A stretch of 45,311 nucleotides of DNA, taken from contig JBDTRY010000008.1 in the NCBI GenBank assembly GCA_039931435.1, positions 1 through 45,311 of the forward strand. The letters are read 5' to 3'. Positions within the stretch are counted from its first letter, which is position 1; each line of letters begins with the position of its first letter. The notes under the pieces were generated by a model. It did not search any database. It had not been told where the DNA came from and saw only the letters and a program-made list of their open reading frames with translations. A program made the translations under genes and the position numbers. This DNA is from JBDTRY01 sp039931435 (GTDB lineage Bacteria > Acidobacteriota > Thermoanaerobaculia > Gp7-AA8). Positions 25,465-34,496 of this stretch are shown in pieces.

Positions 25465-26673
25465 TCACTCTTCGCGAATGGCCACGATCGGATCCAGTCT
25501 GGAAGCGATCCGGGAGGGATACCAGGTAGCGGCTACGGATAGGACGATTGCCACGGCGTTGACCCAGAGGACGTCCTGCAGGTTGATGGCGAAGGGGATA
25601 TGACTGACCGAGTAAACGTCGCTCGGCAGCGGCACGAGATGATAGCGGTCGGCAGCCCAGGAAACTCCAAGTCCGATGGCATTCCCGACCGTCGTCCCGA
25701 CCAGGCCGATGAGCAGGCCCACACTGAGGAAGATTCTGAGAATCGATCCCTCTGATGCGCCCAGCGTTCGCAACACGCCGATCTGTGGCCGCTTCTCCAC
25801 GATGAGCATCGACAGTGATGAAATCAGGTTGAGGGCAGCGACGAGAATGATCAGGGAGATCGTGGCGAACATCACCACCTTCTCCAGGCGAAGCGCCAGA
25901 AACAGCGGGTGGTTGATTTCCTTCCAGGTCTTGATGAGCAAGTTCGGAAATTCTGCCTGAAGGTGGCTCTGCAGCAGTTCCACGTCAGACGGGGACACTG
26001 CATAGATTTCGATCGACGTCGGCAGGCCGTTCGTATCGAACAGATCCGACGCTTCCGTGAATGGAAGGACCACGTCCTGCTTGTTCTCTTCGGTCGACGC
26101 AGGAAGAAGCCCTGCTATCTGATACTGCCGTGCGATCGGCACGGGACCGAATGGCGTCAGTCGCGTCCGGGGAGCGACGATCGTCACCCGCTCTCCCAGT
26201 GACAGGCCCAGCCCCGCGGCAAAATCCCGAGTCATGTAAACGTACCTGCCGGGGGGAGTCTGCGGCAGTTTCATTTCGCGGCCGAGCGATCTGTCGAATT
26301 GTGGCTGGACGCCTGCTTGAAAGGAGCGAAGCTGGACGGGCCGGCCGCTGCCTTCGGACGGATTGGCCGCCCAGGCGATTCCGCTGATGACCGGCTGCAC
26401 GGAGCGCAGGGGCGTGGTGGCTGCCGCGCGAATGATGACCTGGTCGTTCTCGATTGTGCTCCGGCCTTCCGGTTCGATGAGCAGATTGGGACTGGAGGCA
26501 ATGAGCCGTCCCTTGATCTGATCCTGGAGGCCGGAGAGCAAAGACAGGGAGATGAGCAACGTAGCAACGCCGACCCCGAGCCCGAGCATGCTGATACCAG
26601 ACAGGAATGCCGTGTGCGCACGTTTACGCGCCACGAGAAGGTACCTGAGCGCTATCCTGGTTTCGTACTTCAA
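25465..26673 (-). CDS. LolC/LolE-type lipoprotein-releasing ABC permease
   Basis: 402 residues from TTG 26673 (GGAG 9 nt upstream; no better ATG). FtsX/MacB-fold permease that with LolD releases lipoproteins from the inner membrane. It has an N-terminal amphipathic stretch (YETRIALRYLLVARKRA), a first helix at about 23-46, a periplasmic domain of about 220 residues, and three C-terminal helices with VEKRPQIGVLRTLGAS, the cytoplasmic coupling motif. It follows lysS by 43 nt, an arrangement seen in several lineages. The ATPase gene lolD is not adjacent, since the next gene is the convergent rimI. Confidence 0.9.
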   Translation of the reverse strand: MKYETRIALRYLLVARKRAHTAFLSGISMLGLGVGVATLLISLSLLSGLQDQIKGRLIASSPNLLIEPEGRSTIENDQVIIRAAATTPLRSVQPVISGIAWAANPSEGSGRPVQLRSFQAGVQPQFDRSLGREMKLPQTPPGRYVYMTRDFAAGLGLSLGERVTIVAPRTRLTPFGPVPIARQYQIAGLLPASTEENKQDVVLPFTEASDLFDTNGLPTSIEIYAVSPSDVELLQSHLQAEFPNLLIKTWKEINHPLFLALRLEKVVMFATISLIILVAALNLISSLSMLIVEKRPQIGVLRTLGASEGSILRIFLSVGLLIGLVGTTVGNAIGLGVSWAADRYHLVPLPSDVYSVSHIPFAINLQDVLWVNAVAIVLSVAATWYPSRIASRLDPIVAIREE

Positions 26674-26716
26674 CGCCGGCGCTCCGTCCCTGGCCCCCGG
26701 TGAGTAAGGCCCGAAC

Positions 26717-28273
26717 TCACTCGCGGGGCCTCATCAGCGGAAAAAGGATCACATCCCGGATCGACGGCGAATCGGTGAGGATCATGGCCAGACGGTCGAT
26801 TCCGATTCCCTCGCCCCCGGTCGGGGGCATCCCGAACTCCAGAGCACGGACATAATCGTCATCGGCCTGATGCGCTTCTTCGTCGCCACCCTGGCGTTGC
26901 TCGAGCTGCTCTGCGAAGCGTCTGGCCTGCTCGTCGGGATCGTTCAGCTCCGAGAAGGCGTTCGCTACCTCCATGCCCCCGATGTACAGCTCGAAGCGCT
27001 CCACCAGACCGGGGTCGTCTTTTCGTTGTTTCGACAGGGGGGAGACGTCGGTGGGAAAGTCGGTGATGAAGGTGGGGTTGATCAGGTGCCGTTCAACGGT
27101 CAGCTCGAACAGTTCCGCGAGCAGCTTACCCTGACTGCTGTTGTCGCCAGACGGCTGCTCCGCGTTTTGACCTTCCAGCGTCGCTTTGGTTTTCTGTTGA
27201 ACCAGGCCGATCAACCGCAGAAGTGAGGGTCGATCGTCCAGCTGCGAAGGCGAGATCGCAAGTCCGCTGTGCCCTGCAAAATGAGAAATCGCCTCCTTCA
27301 TCGTGAACCGGGCCCAGGGCTGCGTGAAGTCGATCTCCTGACCGCGGAACGAAATCGTCACAGTGCCGCGGATGGCATAGAGGACTCCGCCGAGCAGCTC
27401 TTCGGTCAGCTCCATGAGCTGGCGATAGTCCGCATAGGCCATGTAGAACTCGAGCATCGTGAATTCGGGGTTGTGCTGCGTGGAGATTCCTTCATTGCGG
27501 AAGTTCCGGTTGATCTCGTACACACGCTGCATGCCTCCGACGATCAGTCGCTTCAGATAAAGCTCCGGAGCGATCCGCAGGAAGAGGTCCATGTCCAGCG
27601 TGTTGTGGTGGGTGATGAATGGCCGGGCTGCGGCCCCCCCGGCGATGGACTGCATCATCGGCGTCTCGACCTCGATGAATCCCCGTGAGTCGAACCAGTC
27701 CCGGATCAGGCGAATCATCCGCGCTCGGATGCGGAAGACGTTTTTCACCTCATCGTTGACGATGAGGTCGACGTATCGTTGCCGGTAGCGCTGTTCGACA
27801 TCGGTCAGGCCATGCCATTTTTCGGGCAGGGGACGGTAGGCTTTGGCCAGAAATCCGAGCGCGGCCGCTTTTACGGACAGCTCACCTTTTTTTGTGCGGA
27901 AGACTGCACCGCCAACCGAGACCCAGTCGCCGATGTCCAGGTTCTGGTACAGAGTCCATTCCGCTTCGGTCAGTGCGTCCCGCCGGCAATAGACCTGGAT
28001 GCGCGCGCTTCCTTCCGCCAGATCCAGGAATGCTGTCTTGCCGTGGTCGCGTACGGTCATGACGCGGCCCGCGATTCGCACCTGGCGCGAATCTGATTCC
28101 AGCTCTTCGGAACTGCGGCCGCTATCCCGTTCCACGATCTCGCTGACGGTCGTATCCGTTTCGGCGCGGCTGGGGTAGGGATCGAAGCCGGCCGCGACGA
28201 TTCGCTGCAGTTTTTCGCGGCGAACGCGGATCAGCTCGGACTCGGAAATCTCGGGAACTTCAGACTCGGACAT
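26717..28273 (-). CDS. lysS: Lysyl-tRNA synthetase, class II
   Basis: 518 residues. Charges tRNA-Lys. It has an N-terminal OB-fold anticodon domain (RIAGRVMTVRDHGKTAFLDLAEGSARIQVYCRRD), motif 2 (YEINRNFRNEGISTQHNPEFTMLEFYMAYADY) and motif 3 (GMPPTGGEGIGIDRLAMILTDSPSIRDVILFP). Motif 1 is around RARMIRLIRDWFDSRGFIEVETP. A glutamine/aspartate-rich insert lies near EQRQGGDEEAHQADDD. GGGAG stands directly before the ATG. Confidence 0.97.
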   Translation of the reverse strand: MSESEVPEISESELIRVRREKLQRIVAAGFDPYPSRAETDTTVSEIVERDSGRSSEELESDSRQVRIAGRVMTVRDHGKTAFLDLAEGSARIQVYCRRDALTEAEWTLYQNLDIGDWVSVGGAVFRTKKGELSVKAAALGFLAKAYRPLPEKWHGLTDVEQRYRQRYVDLIVNDEVKNVFRIRARMIRLIRDWFDSRGFIEVETPMMQSIAGGAAARPFITHHNTLDMDLFLRIAPELYLKRLIVGGMQRVYEINRNFRNEGISTQHNPEFTMLEFYMAYADYRQLMELTEELLGGVLYAIRGTVTISFRGQEIDFTQPWARFTMKEAISHFAGHSGLAISPSQLDDRPSLLRLIGLVQQKTKATLEGQNAEQPSGDNSSQGKLLAELFELTVERHLINPTFITDFPTDVSPLSKQRKDDPGLVERFELYIGGMEVANAFSELNDPDEQARRFAEQLEQRQGGDEEAHQADDDYVRALEFGMPPTGGEGIGIDRLAMILTDSPSIRDVILFPLMRPRE

Positions 28274-28346
28274 GATCTCCCTGTAGGATCACCGGCGGGA
28301 GCCACGTTCGACGCGAGTCCCGATCGTCAATATCACCGGAGGGTGT

Positions 28347-29513
28347 TCATAACGTGCGAAGGCCTTCGATGGCCGCGTCGATCGTGGCCATCGGGTTGGA
28401 GTACGACATGCGCAGGTGCCCTTCACCCTCCGGGCCGAAAACGACGCCAGGCACCGTAGCGATCCCGGTTCGTGACAGGAGTTCTTCCATGGCCTTCCAG
28501 GAGTCTCCGCCCAGCCGCTGGCGGGCATCAACCAGGATGTAGAAGGCACCGGCAGGAGGCGAACAGGCGAAGCCGGATTCATTCAGTCCGTTCACCAGGA
28601 GATCCCGGCGTGAGCGATATTCGGGGAGCACCCGTTTAAGATATCCGCTGTCGTCGGCGATAGCAGCGGCCGCGGCCCACTGCGTGGGTGTCGAGACTCC
28701 GTTGATGGAGTTCAGGACGATTTTTCGCAGAACGTCCATGAAAGTCCGGTCGGCGACCACATATCCGATCCGCCATCCAGTCATGGAGTAGGACTTGCTC
28801 AAAGTGAAAACGGTGATCGTACGCGGAAGCATGTCCGGTAACGAAGCCAGGGACACGTGGCTCCCGTCGTATACGAGATCTTCGTATGCTTCGTCGGCAA
28901 TGACGGTGAGGTTGTGTTCGATGGCCACGTTGGCGATCGCTTCCATCTGCTTTCGCGAGAGGACCTTTCCGGTCGGGTTGGCAGGGGAGTTGACGTAGAT
29001 GACTTTCGTTCGCGGAGTGATTCTCGAGGCGATGGTCTGGTGCATGTCTCCGGCGCCCACTTCGTCCCATGGGATTCGTACCGAAACGCCTCCGCAATAG
29101 CGGATCAGGTCTTTTATGGGAGTCCAGTATGGGGAGAAGAGGATGGTCTCGTCGCCGGGATTGAGTGTGGATTGAAATGCGCAGAACAGGCCGTGCATCC
29201 CGCCGGAGGTGACGATGATCTGGTCCTTCTGCACATCGATACTGTTTTTCGCCGACAGCTTGGCGCGGATCGATTCGATGAGGGGGACGATACCGGAGGA
29301 AGGGGCATAGCGCGTGTGGTTCTCGTCCAGCGCCTTTTTCATGGCGTCCTTGATGAAGTCCGGCGTCGGGAGAAAGGGCTCCCCGCCCTCGAGCTGGATG
29401 ACCTTCGCGCCCGTTTGCTTGAGCTCGAGGACGCGATTACGGATTTTGACAATATCGGAAAAACCGAGCAGGGCTGTTCGCTCGGCAGCAGCGGGAAGAG
29501 TGATCTGAGTCAA
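28347..29513 (-). CDS. Class I PLP aminotransferase (aspartate aminotransferase-like)
   Basis: 388 residues from TTG 29513, with AAGGAA 6-7 nt upstream. Fold-type I aminotransferase of the aspartate/aromatic group. Landmarks are the Schiff-base lysine in FTLSKSYSMTGWRIGYV, VNSPANPTGKVL, VIADEAYEDLVYDG and the phosphate-binding SGGMHGLFCAF. The C-terminal arginine that binds carboxylate is in LRMSYSN. Exact substrate unknown. A TACAAT (29571-29566, minus) about 52 nt upstream is a possible -10. Confidence 0.92.
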   Translation of the reverse strand: MTQITLPAAAERTALLGFSDIVKIRNRVLELKQTGAKVIQLEGGEPFLPTPDFIKDAMKKALDENHTRYAPSSGIVPLIESIRAKLSAKNSIDVQKDQIIVTSGGMHGLFCAFQSTLNPGDETILFSPYWTPIKDLIRYCGGVSVRIPWDEVGAGDMHQTIASRITPRTKVIYVNSPANPTGKVLSRKQMEAIANVAIEHNLTVIADEAYEDLVYDGSHVSLASLPDMLPRTITVFTLSKSYSMTGWRIGYVVADRTFMDVLRKIVLNSINGVSTPTQWAAAAAIADDSGYLKRVLPEYRSRRDLLVNGLNESGFACSPPAGAFYILVDARQRLGGDSWKAMEELLSRTGIATVPGVVFGPEGEGHLRMSYSNPMATIDAAIEGLRTL

Positions 29514-29801
29514 CGCGGATTCCTTCTGTGGTCAGGCGTCCGGCGGCAGGTCGCCGGCCGGAGGCATTGTACCCGACAGAACGGATCGCCGCCGCCGGGG
29601 AGAGCCCCCTGAAAGAGCGGCACATCGTAGCCTCGCATGCCATGCGGCCGGCGCTCTTGTGCACGCTGTCAGCGATTCGAGAGCTGGGAGCGGCAAAGGG
29701 TACCGGCTCGCGCCGTGCGGCCCTATTGAGCATCTGCGGTGAGGTTCCGTTGCCAAGGGTTTGAATCGGCCTCAGGAACCCGGCGCGTGGCGGGCAGGAG
29801 G
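29514..29801. other. Intergenic stretch without recognised gene
   Basis: 288 bp between two minus-strand genes. It holds a candidate -10 (TACAAT, 29571-29566, minus) and a small inverted repeat CCGGCG/CGCCGG near 29540-29557. Short open frames on both strands look random. No RNA gene recognised. Confidence 0.5.
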
Positions 29802-30602
29802 CTAACCGTTCGGCGTCGGAATCGGCGTTGGCGTCGGCCGCGCCTTCGGAACCCGCGGTGCTGCAGGCTGAGACACGGGCGGCGGCTGCATTGCCGGACT
29901 GGTCACGGGTGCTGTAGGCGTCACGATCTCATCAGCCGAAGGCTGATGGGACGGGGCCTCCTTTTCGGTGTAGCCGGGAGGTGGTGGCTGAAAGGCGATC
30001 GCTTCCTGTGCGTGCTCCCCTTGATACATCTGCAGAAGGGCGCGATGAATCAGCCTGGAGTCGAGAATCCGGGGATTCGTCCGAACGTCCAGAAGAGCAT
30101 GATCAATGGCGAAGGCCTTCGTGTACTGATCGATCGCGGCCTGTATTCGGCCCTGGTTCTCGTACAGGAGCCCGAGACTGAATCGGGCAGGCCCGTGACC
30201 GGGGCGAAGACGAAGAGTCTTTTTCAGCGCCGAGACCGCACCGCTCGGATCTCCCTTGGCTTCGCGAATGAGAGCGAGGTTGTACCAGGCAGGGTAAAAA
30301 TCGCCGTCGGCCCAGGTGGCGCGCTCGAACTCCAGTTCGGCGTCATTCGGAAAACGCTTCTCCAGCAGCAGTGCCCCCAGCTCGTTGTGGAGCATGGCTG
30401 AGCCGGGATTCGCTTTCAACTCGGATACCACGCTGGCGATCCTGTCGTCCATGGGGTTGCCAGGGCGTAGATAGCGCGCGTAGAAGGGGGCTTCGTCGTA
30501 CGGATTGTCGCCGTGGCGCACTTTATCCACATGCCGGCTGATGGACTGGCAGGACGCCAGCACGGACACTGACACGAACAACAATGCGAGTTTCCTTGTC
30601 AT
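29802..30602 (-). CDS. TPR-repeat lipoprotein
   Basis: 266 residues. Lipoprotein signal ends in VLASC (C18), so it should be anchored to a membrane on the periplasmic side. About residues 65-175 contain tetratricopeptide repeats (NELGALLLEKRFPNDAELEFERATW; YNLALIREAKGDPSGAVSALKKTLRLRP; FSLGLLYENQGRIQAAIDQYTKAFAID). The C-terminus is a Pro/Thr-rich tail (PTPTPIPTPNG), probably disordered. It overlaps the upstream gene by 4 nt (ATGA). Function unknown; TPR proteins are usually scaffolds. Confidence 0.85.
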   Translation of the reverse strand: MTRKLALLFVSVSVLASCQSISRHVDKVRHGDNPYDEAPFYARYLRPGNPMDDRIASVVSELKANPGSAMLHNELGALLLEKRFPNDAELEFERATWADGDFYPAWYNLALIREAKGDPSGAVSALKKTLRLRPGHGPARFSLGLLYENQGRIQAAIDQYTKAFAIDHALLDVRTNPRILDSRLIHRALLQMYQGEHAQEAIAFQPPPPGYTEKEAPSHQPSADEIVTPTAPVTSPAMQPPPVSQPAAPRVPKARPTPTPIPTPNG

Positions 30603-31201
30603 AGTTTTTCCCGAATTGGTCTGGCTTTCAGCTTCACTTTTCCCTCTACGATCTGGACCCGGAAGGCGATCTCTTCAACGCCGTACCGATTTCGCAATTT
30701 TTCTGCCTGAACTCTGACCATCTCCGAAACCTGATCGATCGAGAGCGCCGCGGCACCCGCGTCCTTCCGGGCTTCCGAGATCAGGCCGTGCAGCTGCACA
30801 ATCGCTTCCTGATCGGCTTTCCCGGTCACACTTACATACGAATCGGCCGCCGGAGACGTTACGGGCGCACGAGTATTTTTTATCTCGGAAACCGGAGATT
30901 CCAGTGCTACAACGCGTTTCCGGTAATCCAGCGGCCCCTCCTCGGCTTCCCGTGACCTGCGGGACCACAGCTCTCGGTACTGGTTAAATCTGGCCGTGAG
31001 CGTGTTGAAGCGGAACCTCAAGGAGAGCTCGCGCAATTTCACCCGGCTCATCTCGTGGACCAGGGACTCGAGCCGGCCACGCTCGAAGCTCGGAGGCACT
31101 CGGCGCGCTCCGGTGAAAAACATGTCGTACTGGATTTTCAGCTTCCGCAGAGACTCTTCGAAAAGTTCGAGCTTTTCTTCGAACTCCGTGGGGTTGGCCA
31201 T
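30599..31201 (-). CDS. Conserved unknown protein, MXAN_5187-like
   Basis: 200 residues, charged and helical. The N-terminal half (FEEKLELFEESLRKLKIQYDMFFTGARRVPPSFERGRLESLV...LRFRFNTLTARFNQYRELWSRRSREAEEGP) matches my memory of the MXAN_5187 C-terminal-type domain of myxobacteria and Acidobacteria, whose role is unknown. The C-terminal half (VTGKADQEAIVQLHGLISEARKDAG) may be a second helical unit that binds a partner. It overlaps the downstream TPR lipoprotein gene, so they probably function together. The ATG is 7 nt after TATTCT (31214-31209), suggesting a leaderless mRNA. Confidence 0.7.
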   Translation of the reverse strand: MANPTEFEEKLELFEESLRKLKIQYDMFFTGARRVPPSFERGRLESLVHEMSRVKLRELSLRFRFNTLTARFNQYRELWSRRSREAEEGPLDYRKRVVALESPVSEIKNTRAPVTSPAADSYVSVTGKADQEAIVQLHGLISEARKDAGAAALSIDQVSEMVRVQAEKLRNRYGVEEIAFRVQIVEGKVKLKARPIREKL

Positions 31202-31207
31202 TCAAAC

Positions 31208-31214
31208 TAGAATA
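31208..31214. promoter_or_regulatory. Overlapping divergent -10 elements (selA / MXAN_5187-like)
   Basis: The 7-bp core TAGAATA reads as TAGAAT on plus (31208-31213), 11 nt before selA ATG 31225, and as TATTCT on minus (31214-31209), 7 nt before ATG 31201. Both genes start within 23 bp of each other, so one symmetrical site may drive both. Confidence 0.55.
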
Positions 31215-31224
31215 ACTCCTGAAG

Positions 31225-32625
31225 ATGGACATCACCAAGAAGCCCGACCCTCCGGGTGACGAGACCGCCACTTCAGCGGATATGAACCGCCTGCGCCGCA
31301 TCCCGGCCGTCGAACGAGTGCTCTCCAGTGGACCGTCTGTGGCTCTCATCGAGCAATACGGACGAGAGCCTGTGAAGCGCGCGGTCGTGGAGACGCTGGC
31401 ACGGGCCCGGGGGAACTCGCAGGGCAGTCCTGAGTCCGTTGAGGAGATCGTCAGAGAAGCAGCGACGACTCTGAACAAACGACTGCGGCCTTCGATCCGC
31501 CCGGTCATCAATGCCACCGGCGTCATCGTCCATACGAACCTCGGAAGATCTCCAGTAGATGAAAGTCTTCTTTTGCGCAGCGCAACGACGATCTCGCACT
31601 ATTCCAATCTCGAGTATGACCTCGGTGAAGGAGCACGGGGATCGCGGGACGAGCATCTTTCCCTGCTGGCCACAGAACTCTTTGGATCGGAAGAAGCCAT
31701 CCTCACCAACAACAACGCCGCTGCCACGCTGCTGGTCATGGCCGCAATCGCTGGCGGGCGCGATGTAATCGTTTCGCGCGGTGAGCTGGTTGAGATCGGC
31801 GGCTCATTCCGTGTTCCGGAGGTCATAGAGCAGGGCGGGGCGCGGCTTCGCGAGGTGGGAACAACGAACCGGACCCGTGCCTCGGACTACTCCTCCGCTG
31901 TGCAGGAATCGACGGCGGCCTTGTTGCGGGTCAATCGATCGAATTTCGAGATTATCGGATTTACCGAATCTCCCTCGGTAGAGGACCTTGTGGCTGTTGC
32001 CCGAGGGGCGGGCGTCCCTTTCATCTTCGACGAGGGAAGTGGCCGCGTCGTCGACCTTTCACGCTATGGCTTCGCCTCGAAGCCCACCGTGCGTGAACTT
32101 CTTGCAGCCGGTGTGGACCTTGTCACCTGCTCGACGGACAAGCTGATCGGAGCTACCCAGGGTGGAATGATTCTAGGAAAACGCGAACTGGTGGATCGAT
32201 GCCGCCGGCATCCACTGATGCGTGCTCTCCGAGCCGGAAAGGAAACCTATGCGGTGATCGGCGAGACGCTACGATCGTTCCTGACGGGTCGGCAGGAGCT
32301 GGAGATTCCGATTTACCGAATGCTGGCAACGACGATCGAAGAGCTTCGAGAGCGGGCTCGGAGAATCGCAGATGAAAGTGGATGGCAGGTATGTGAGACC
32401 GCCAGTGCCCTGGGCGGAGGAACGACACCCGGCGAAGCGATCTCGTCGATTGGCCTCACAGTGTCCGGATCACCGGACCGCCTCGTCAGGAGACTGCGAG
32501 AATTCCGGGTGCCGATTATCGGCCGCGTTCACAACGCTCAGGTGACCCTGGATCTGCGAACCGTACTTCCCGACGAAGACGATCTTCTTGTCGAAGCCCT
32601 GGGAGCTGGTCGCCTCCATCTCTGA
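31225..32625 (+). CDS. selA: L-seryl-tRNA(Sec) selenium transferase
   Basis: 466 residues. SelA is the PLP decamer that turns Ser-tRNA(Sec) into Sec-tRNA(Sec) with selenophosphate. Landmarks are RPVINATGVIVHTNLGRSP, NNNAAATLL, SRGELVEIGGSFRVPEV, GTTNRTRASDY, FDEGSGRVVD and CSTDKLIGATQGG with the PLP lysine. It is of standard length. SelB, selC and selD are not in the window, nor did I find a gene with an in-frame UGA that looked like a selenoprotein. ATG 31225 lies 11 nt after a TAGAAT shared with the divergent gene. Confidence 0.95.
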   Translation: MDITKKPDPPGDETATSADMNRLRRIPAVERVLSSGPSVALIEQYGREPVKRAVVETLARARGNSQGSPESVEEIVREAATTLNKRLRPSIRPVINATGVIVHTNLGRSPVDESLLLRSATTISHYSNLEYDLGEGARGSRDEHLSLLATELFGSEEAILTNNNAAATLLVMAAIAGGRDVIVSRGELVEIGGSFRVPEVIEQGGARLREVGTTNRTRASDYSSAVQESTAALLRVNRSNFEIIGFTESPSVEDLVAVARGAGVPFIFDEGSGRVVDLSRYGFASKPTVRELLAAGVDLVTCSTDKLIGATQGGMILGKRELVDRCRRHPLMRALRAGKETYAVIGETLRSFLTGRQELEIPIYRMLATTIEELRERARRIADESGWQVCETASALGGGTTPGEAISSIGLTVSGSPDRLVRRLREFRVPIIGRVHNAQVTLDLRTVLPDEDDLLVEALGAGRLHL

Positions 32626-32650
32626 GCGCGGTTGCAATCACTCCCAGTAA

Positions 32651-33091
32651 CTAATCGGCACGGTTCCAACACCACTGTTCCGATTCCGCTTTCCCTCGGA
32701 TCGTCCCTTCAATCCTTCCGCAGAGCGCGTCGCCCTTCCGCCAGTAGATGATCCGCTGAGGAAAGTCGTGGTCCCGGTTCTCGAACACGGCGCGCTTTCC
32801 GGCCAGCTCACGAAGTGGAAACGGAGTTGGTGTGTGCCCCTCCGGACTTGCCAGGTAGACCAGGCCGCTTGCCGAGACAGTGATGCGCATGAACTCGAAT
32901 TGTGCGCCTTTCGGCGTGACGGTGCGTCCCATACCGAGCATCATTCCTGCCTTAGGCTGCATCCAGATCTCCTCGCTGGAACCGCTGGCCCATGAACCCG
33001 ACATCCAGGCCAGGTCCTGCAATCGATCGGTTGTCGCTCCGCCGGCGAGGCGGGCGATCAGGGAAAGAGCGAGCCAGAGTGTGATCTTCAT
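32651..33091 (-). CDS. DUF6265-like secreted protein
   Basis: 146 residues with a Sec signal peptide (KITLWLALSLIARLAGGA). The body (LQDLAWMSGSWASGSSEEIWMQPKAGMMLGMGRTV...FENRDHDFPQRIIYWRKGD) fits the DUF6265-type beta-barrel family of periplasmic proteins of unknown function. A TAATCT lies 6 nt before the ATG, overlapping the end of the upstream AraC gene. It appears to be the last gene of a MOSC-AraC-DUF6265 operon. Confidence 0.75.
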   Translation of the reverse strand: MKITLWLALSLIARLAGGATTDRLQDLAWMSGSWASGSSEEIWMQPKAGMMLGMGRTVTPKGAQFEFMRITVSASGLVYLASPEGHTPTPFPLRELAGKRAVFENRDHDFPQRIIYWRKGDALCGRIEGTIRGKAESEQWCWNRAD

Positions 33092-33100
33092 GGGCGGAGA

Positions 33101-33913
33101 TTAGACGCCTTCGGAACTGCTGTCTTGGAAAAATGCGACATTCAGCGGGAACTCATTCGCCAGAAACCGGCCAGGGGTCATCCCCGAGAAGGATCTGAAT
33201 TCGTTGACGAGATGAGGTTGGTCATAAAACCCCTGAGCCATTGCCGCATCCAGCCAGTCCTGCGGCGATGATTGCATCGCCTGAACGACGAAACGAAACC
33301 GGAGTAGCCGAAGAAAGAACTTGGGGCTGGCGCCCGTGGCATTGACGAATCGGCGCTCGAGTTGACGCGACGAGATCCCACTCAGGCGAGCCAGGCTATC
33401 CACGCGTACCTGGCCGCGGCGCCTTCTCAGGACCTCCATGATTCGGTCGAACCCGTCATCGGTGCCGTGGAGAAGCGGGAGCAGTTCCCGGTCCAGATAG
33501 CGGGCGCGATCCCGGTTGCTGAAAAGCTCGCCGAGACCCGATCGTACCCCCATGGCGCGGGAGCCCCAGAGATCGTCGAGAGGATGAACAGCGTCTACGA
33601 TTTCGTGGAGTGGTTGGCGAAAGAACGGGTAGGCCCCTCCCGGCCTGAAGCGTATGCCGACGGAATGGGCCCGGCCGCTGGGGGAGACAACGACGGGTCC
33701 TCGCATTTCGCTGACCAGAACCGCTGGCGATTGCCGCCGTTCTTTACCGTCGACGACCGTCGAGAACGGGTCTCCAAGCTGAAAAACCAGTTCGAATGAT
33801 CCGTCCGGAAGGACCGGCTCCGGGGCGATCTCCGAGTGATCGGCATGCAGAAACCAGTAACACTGGATCCAGCGGCGCAGGGCCGCGGCTGGCAGGAATT
33901 CTTCGTAGCGCAT
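33101..33913 (-). CDS. AraC-family transcriptional regulator
   Basis: 270 residues. The N-terminal half resembles the DUF6597-type sensing domain (LRRWIQCYWFLHADH...PVLPDGSFELVFQLGDPF). The C-terminal AraC DNA-binding domain has RVDSLARLSGISSRQLERRFVNATGASPKFFLRLLRFRF and YDQPHLVNEFRSFSGMTPGRF, two helix-turn-helix units. The ligand and regulon are unknown. Between the MOSC and DUF6265 genes with gaps of 6-9 nt. Confidence 0.9.
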   Translation of the reverse strand: MRYEEFLPAAALRRWIQCYWFLHADHSEIAPEPVLPDGSFELVFQLGDPFSTVVDGKERRQSPAVLVSEMRGPVVVSPSGRAHSVGIRFRPGGAYPFFRQPLHEIVDAVHPLDDLWGSRAMGVRSGLGELFSNRDRARYLDRELLPLLHGTDDGFDRIMEVLRRRRGQVRVDSLARLSGISSRQLERRFVNATGASPKFFLRLLRFRFVVQAMQSSPQDWLDAAMAQGFYDQPHLVNEFRSFSGMTPGRFLANEFPLNVAFFQDSSSEGV

Positions 33914-33919
33914 TCCGTC

Positions 33920-34435
33920 TCAGTCCAGCTTCGCCGGTTCTGTTTTCTGTATCGCCACGGTGTCCTTCTCAGGATCCGTAAGGGGGTGCGCGACATCGGG
34001 GAGCTGCCAGGCGATTTCGTCGCCAACGGAGACCGGACCACCCTCGAGTACCTCCGCGAAGGCTCCTCCGGCCCAGTCCGGGAACATCGCCTGGCGCATC
34101 CCCGGAAGCAATTCATCCATGAGATTGCACCGCTTCACTTCGCCGCCGACTCGCAGGCGGCAGCCGCCGATCGTGAAAATCTGTCCGCGCGAATCAATCA
34201 GGGGAAAATCACGTACGACGAAATTCGCTCGTCGCGTTGATGTCGGCAGGTCGGCACTGAGCCCCTTCACGAGCCTCGCCAAGATCTCCTCTTCGATCAG
34301 AGTTACCTGCCGGCGACTTCCCTGGTCGGCGTTTCCGACGATTTCCTTTCCGGCGACGAGCGTGGCCGAGGCGGCGGGATCCATGATTCCAGTATGAGCG
34401 CGCTTGATCCAGATTGCCTGCATGCGTCCAGTCAT
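33920..34435 (-). CDS. MOSC domain protein
   Basis: 171 residues. MOSC domains handle sulfur in molybdenum cofactor and related enzymes, using a conserved cysteine; here KRCNLMDELLPGMRQAMFPDWAGGAFAEVLEGG contains a candidate cysteine. The N-terminus (MQAIWIKRAHTGIMDP) is typical of stand-alone MOSC proteins. ATG 34435 is used; ATG 34423 would also fit. Substrate unknown. Operon with the AraC regulator. Confidence 0.85.
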   Translation of the reverse strand: MTGRMQAIWIKRAHTGIMDPAASATLVAGKEIVGNADQGSRRQVTLIEEEILARLVKGLSADLPTSTRRANFVVRDFPLIDSRGQIFTIGGCRLRVGGEVKRCNLMDELLPGMRQAMFPDWAGGAFAEVLEGGPVSVGDEIAWQLPDVAHPLTDPEKDTVAIQKTEPAKLD

Positions 34436-34484
34436 TTGCGCGATAACTCCAGCCCCGAACGCCGGATAATAAATGATCGTGGCC

Positions 34485-34490
34485 TACAAT
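34485..34490 (+). promoter_or_regulatory. -10 element, probable leaderless mRNA of the DUF1697 gene
   Basis: TACAAT ends 6 nt before ATG 34497; no ribosome site lies in the gap. Confidence 0.5.
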
Positions 34491-34496
34491 CGCACC

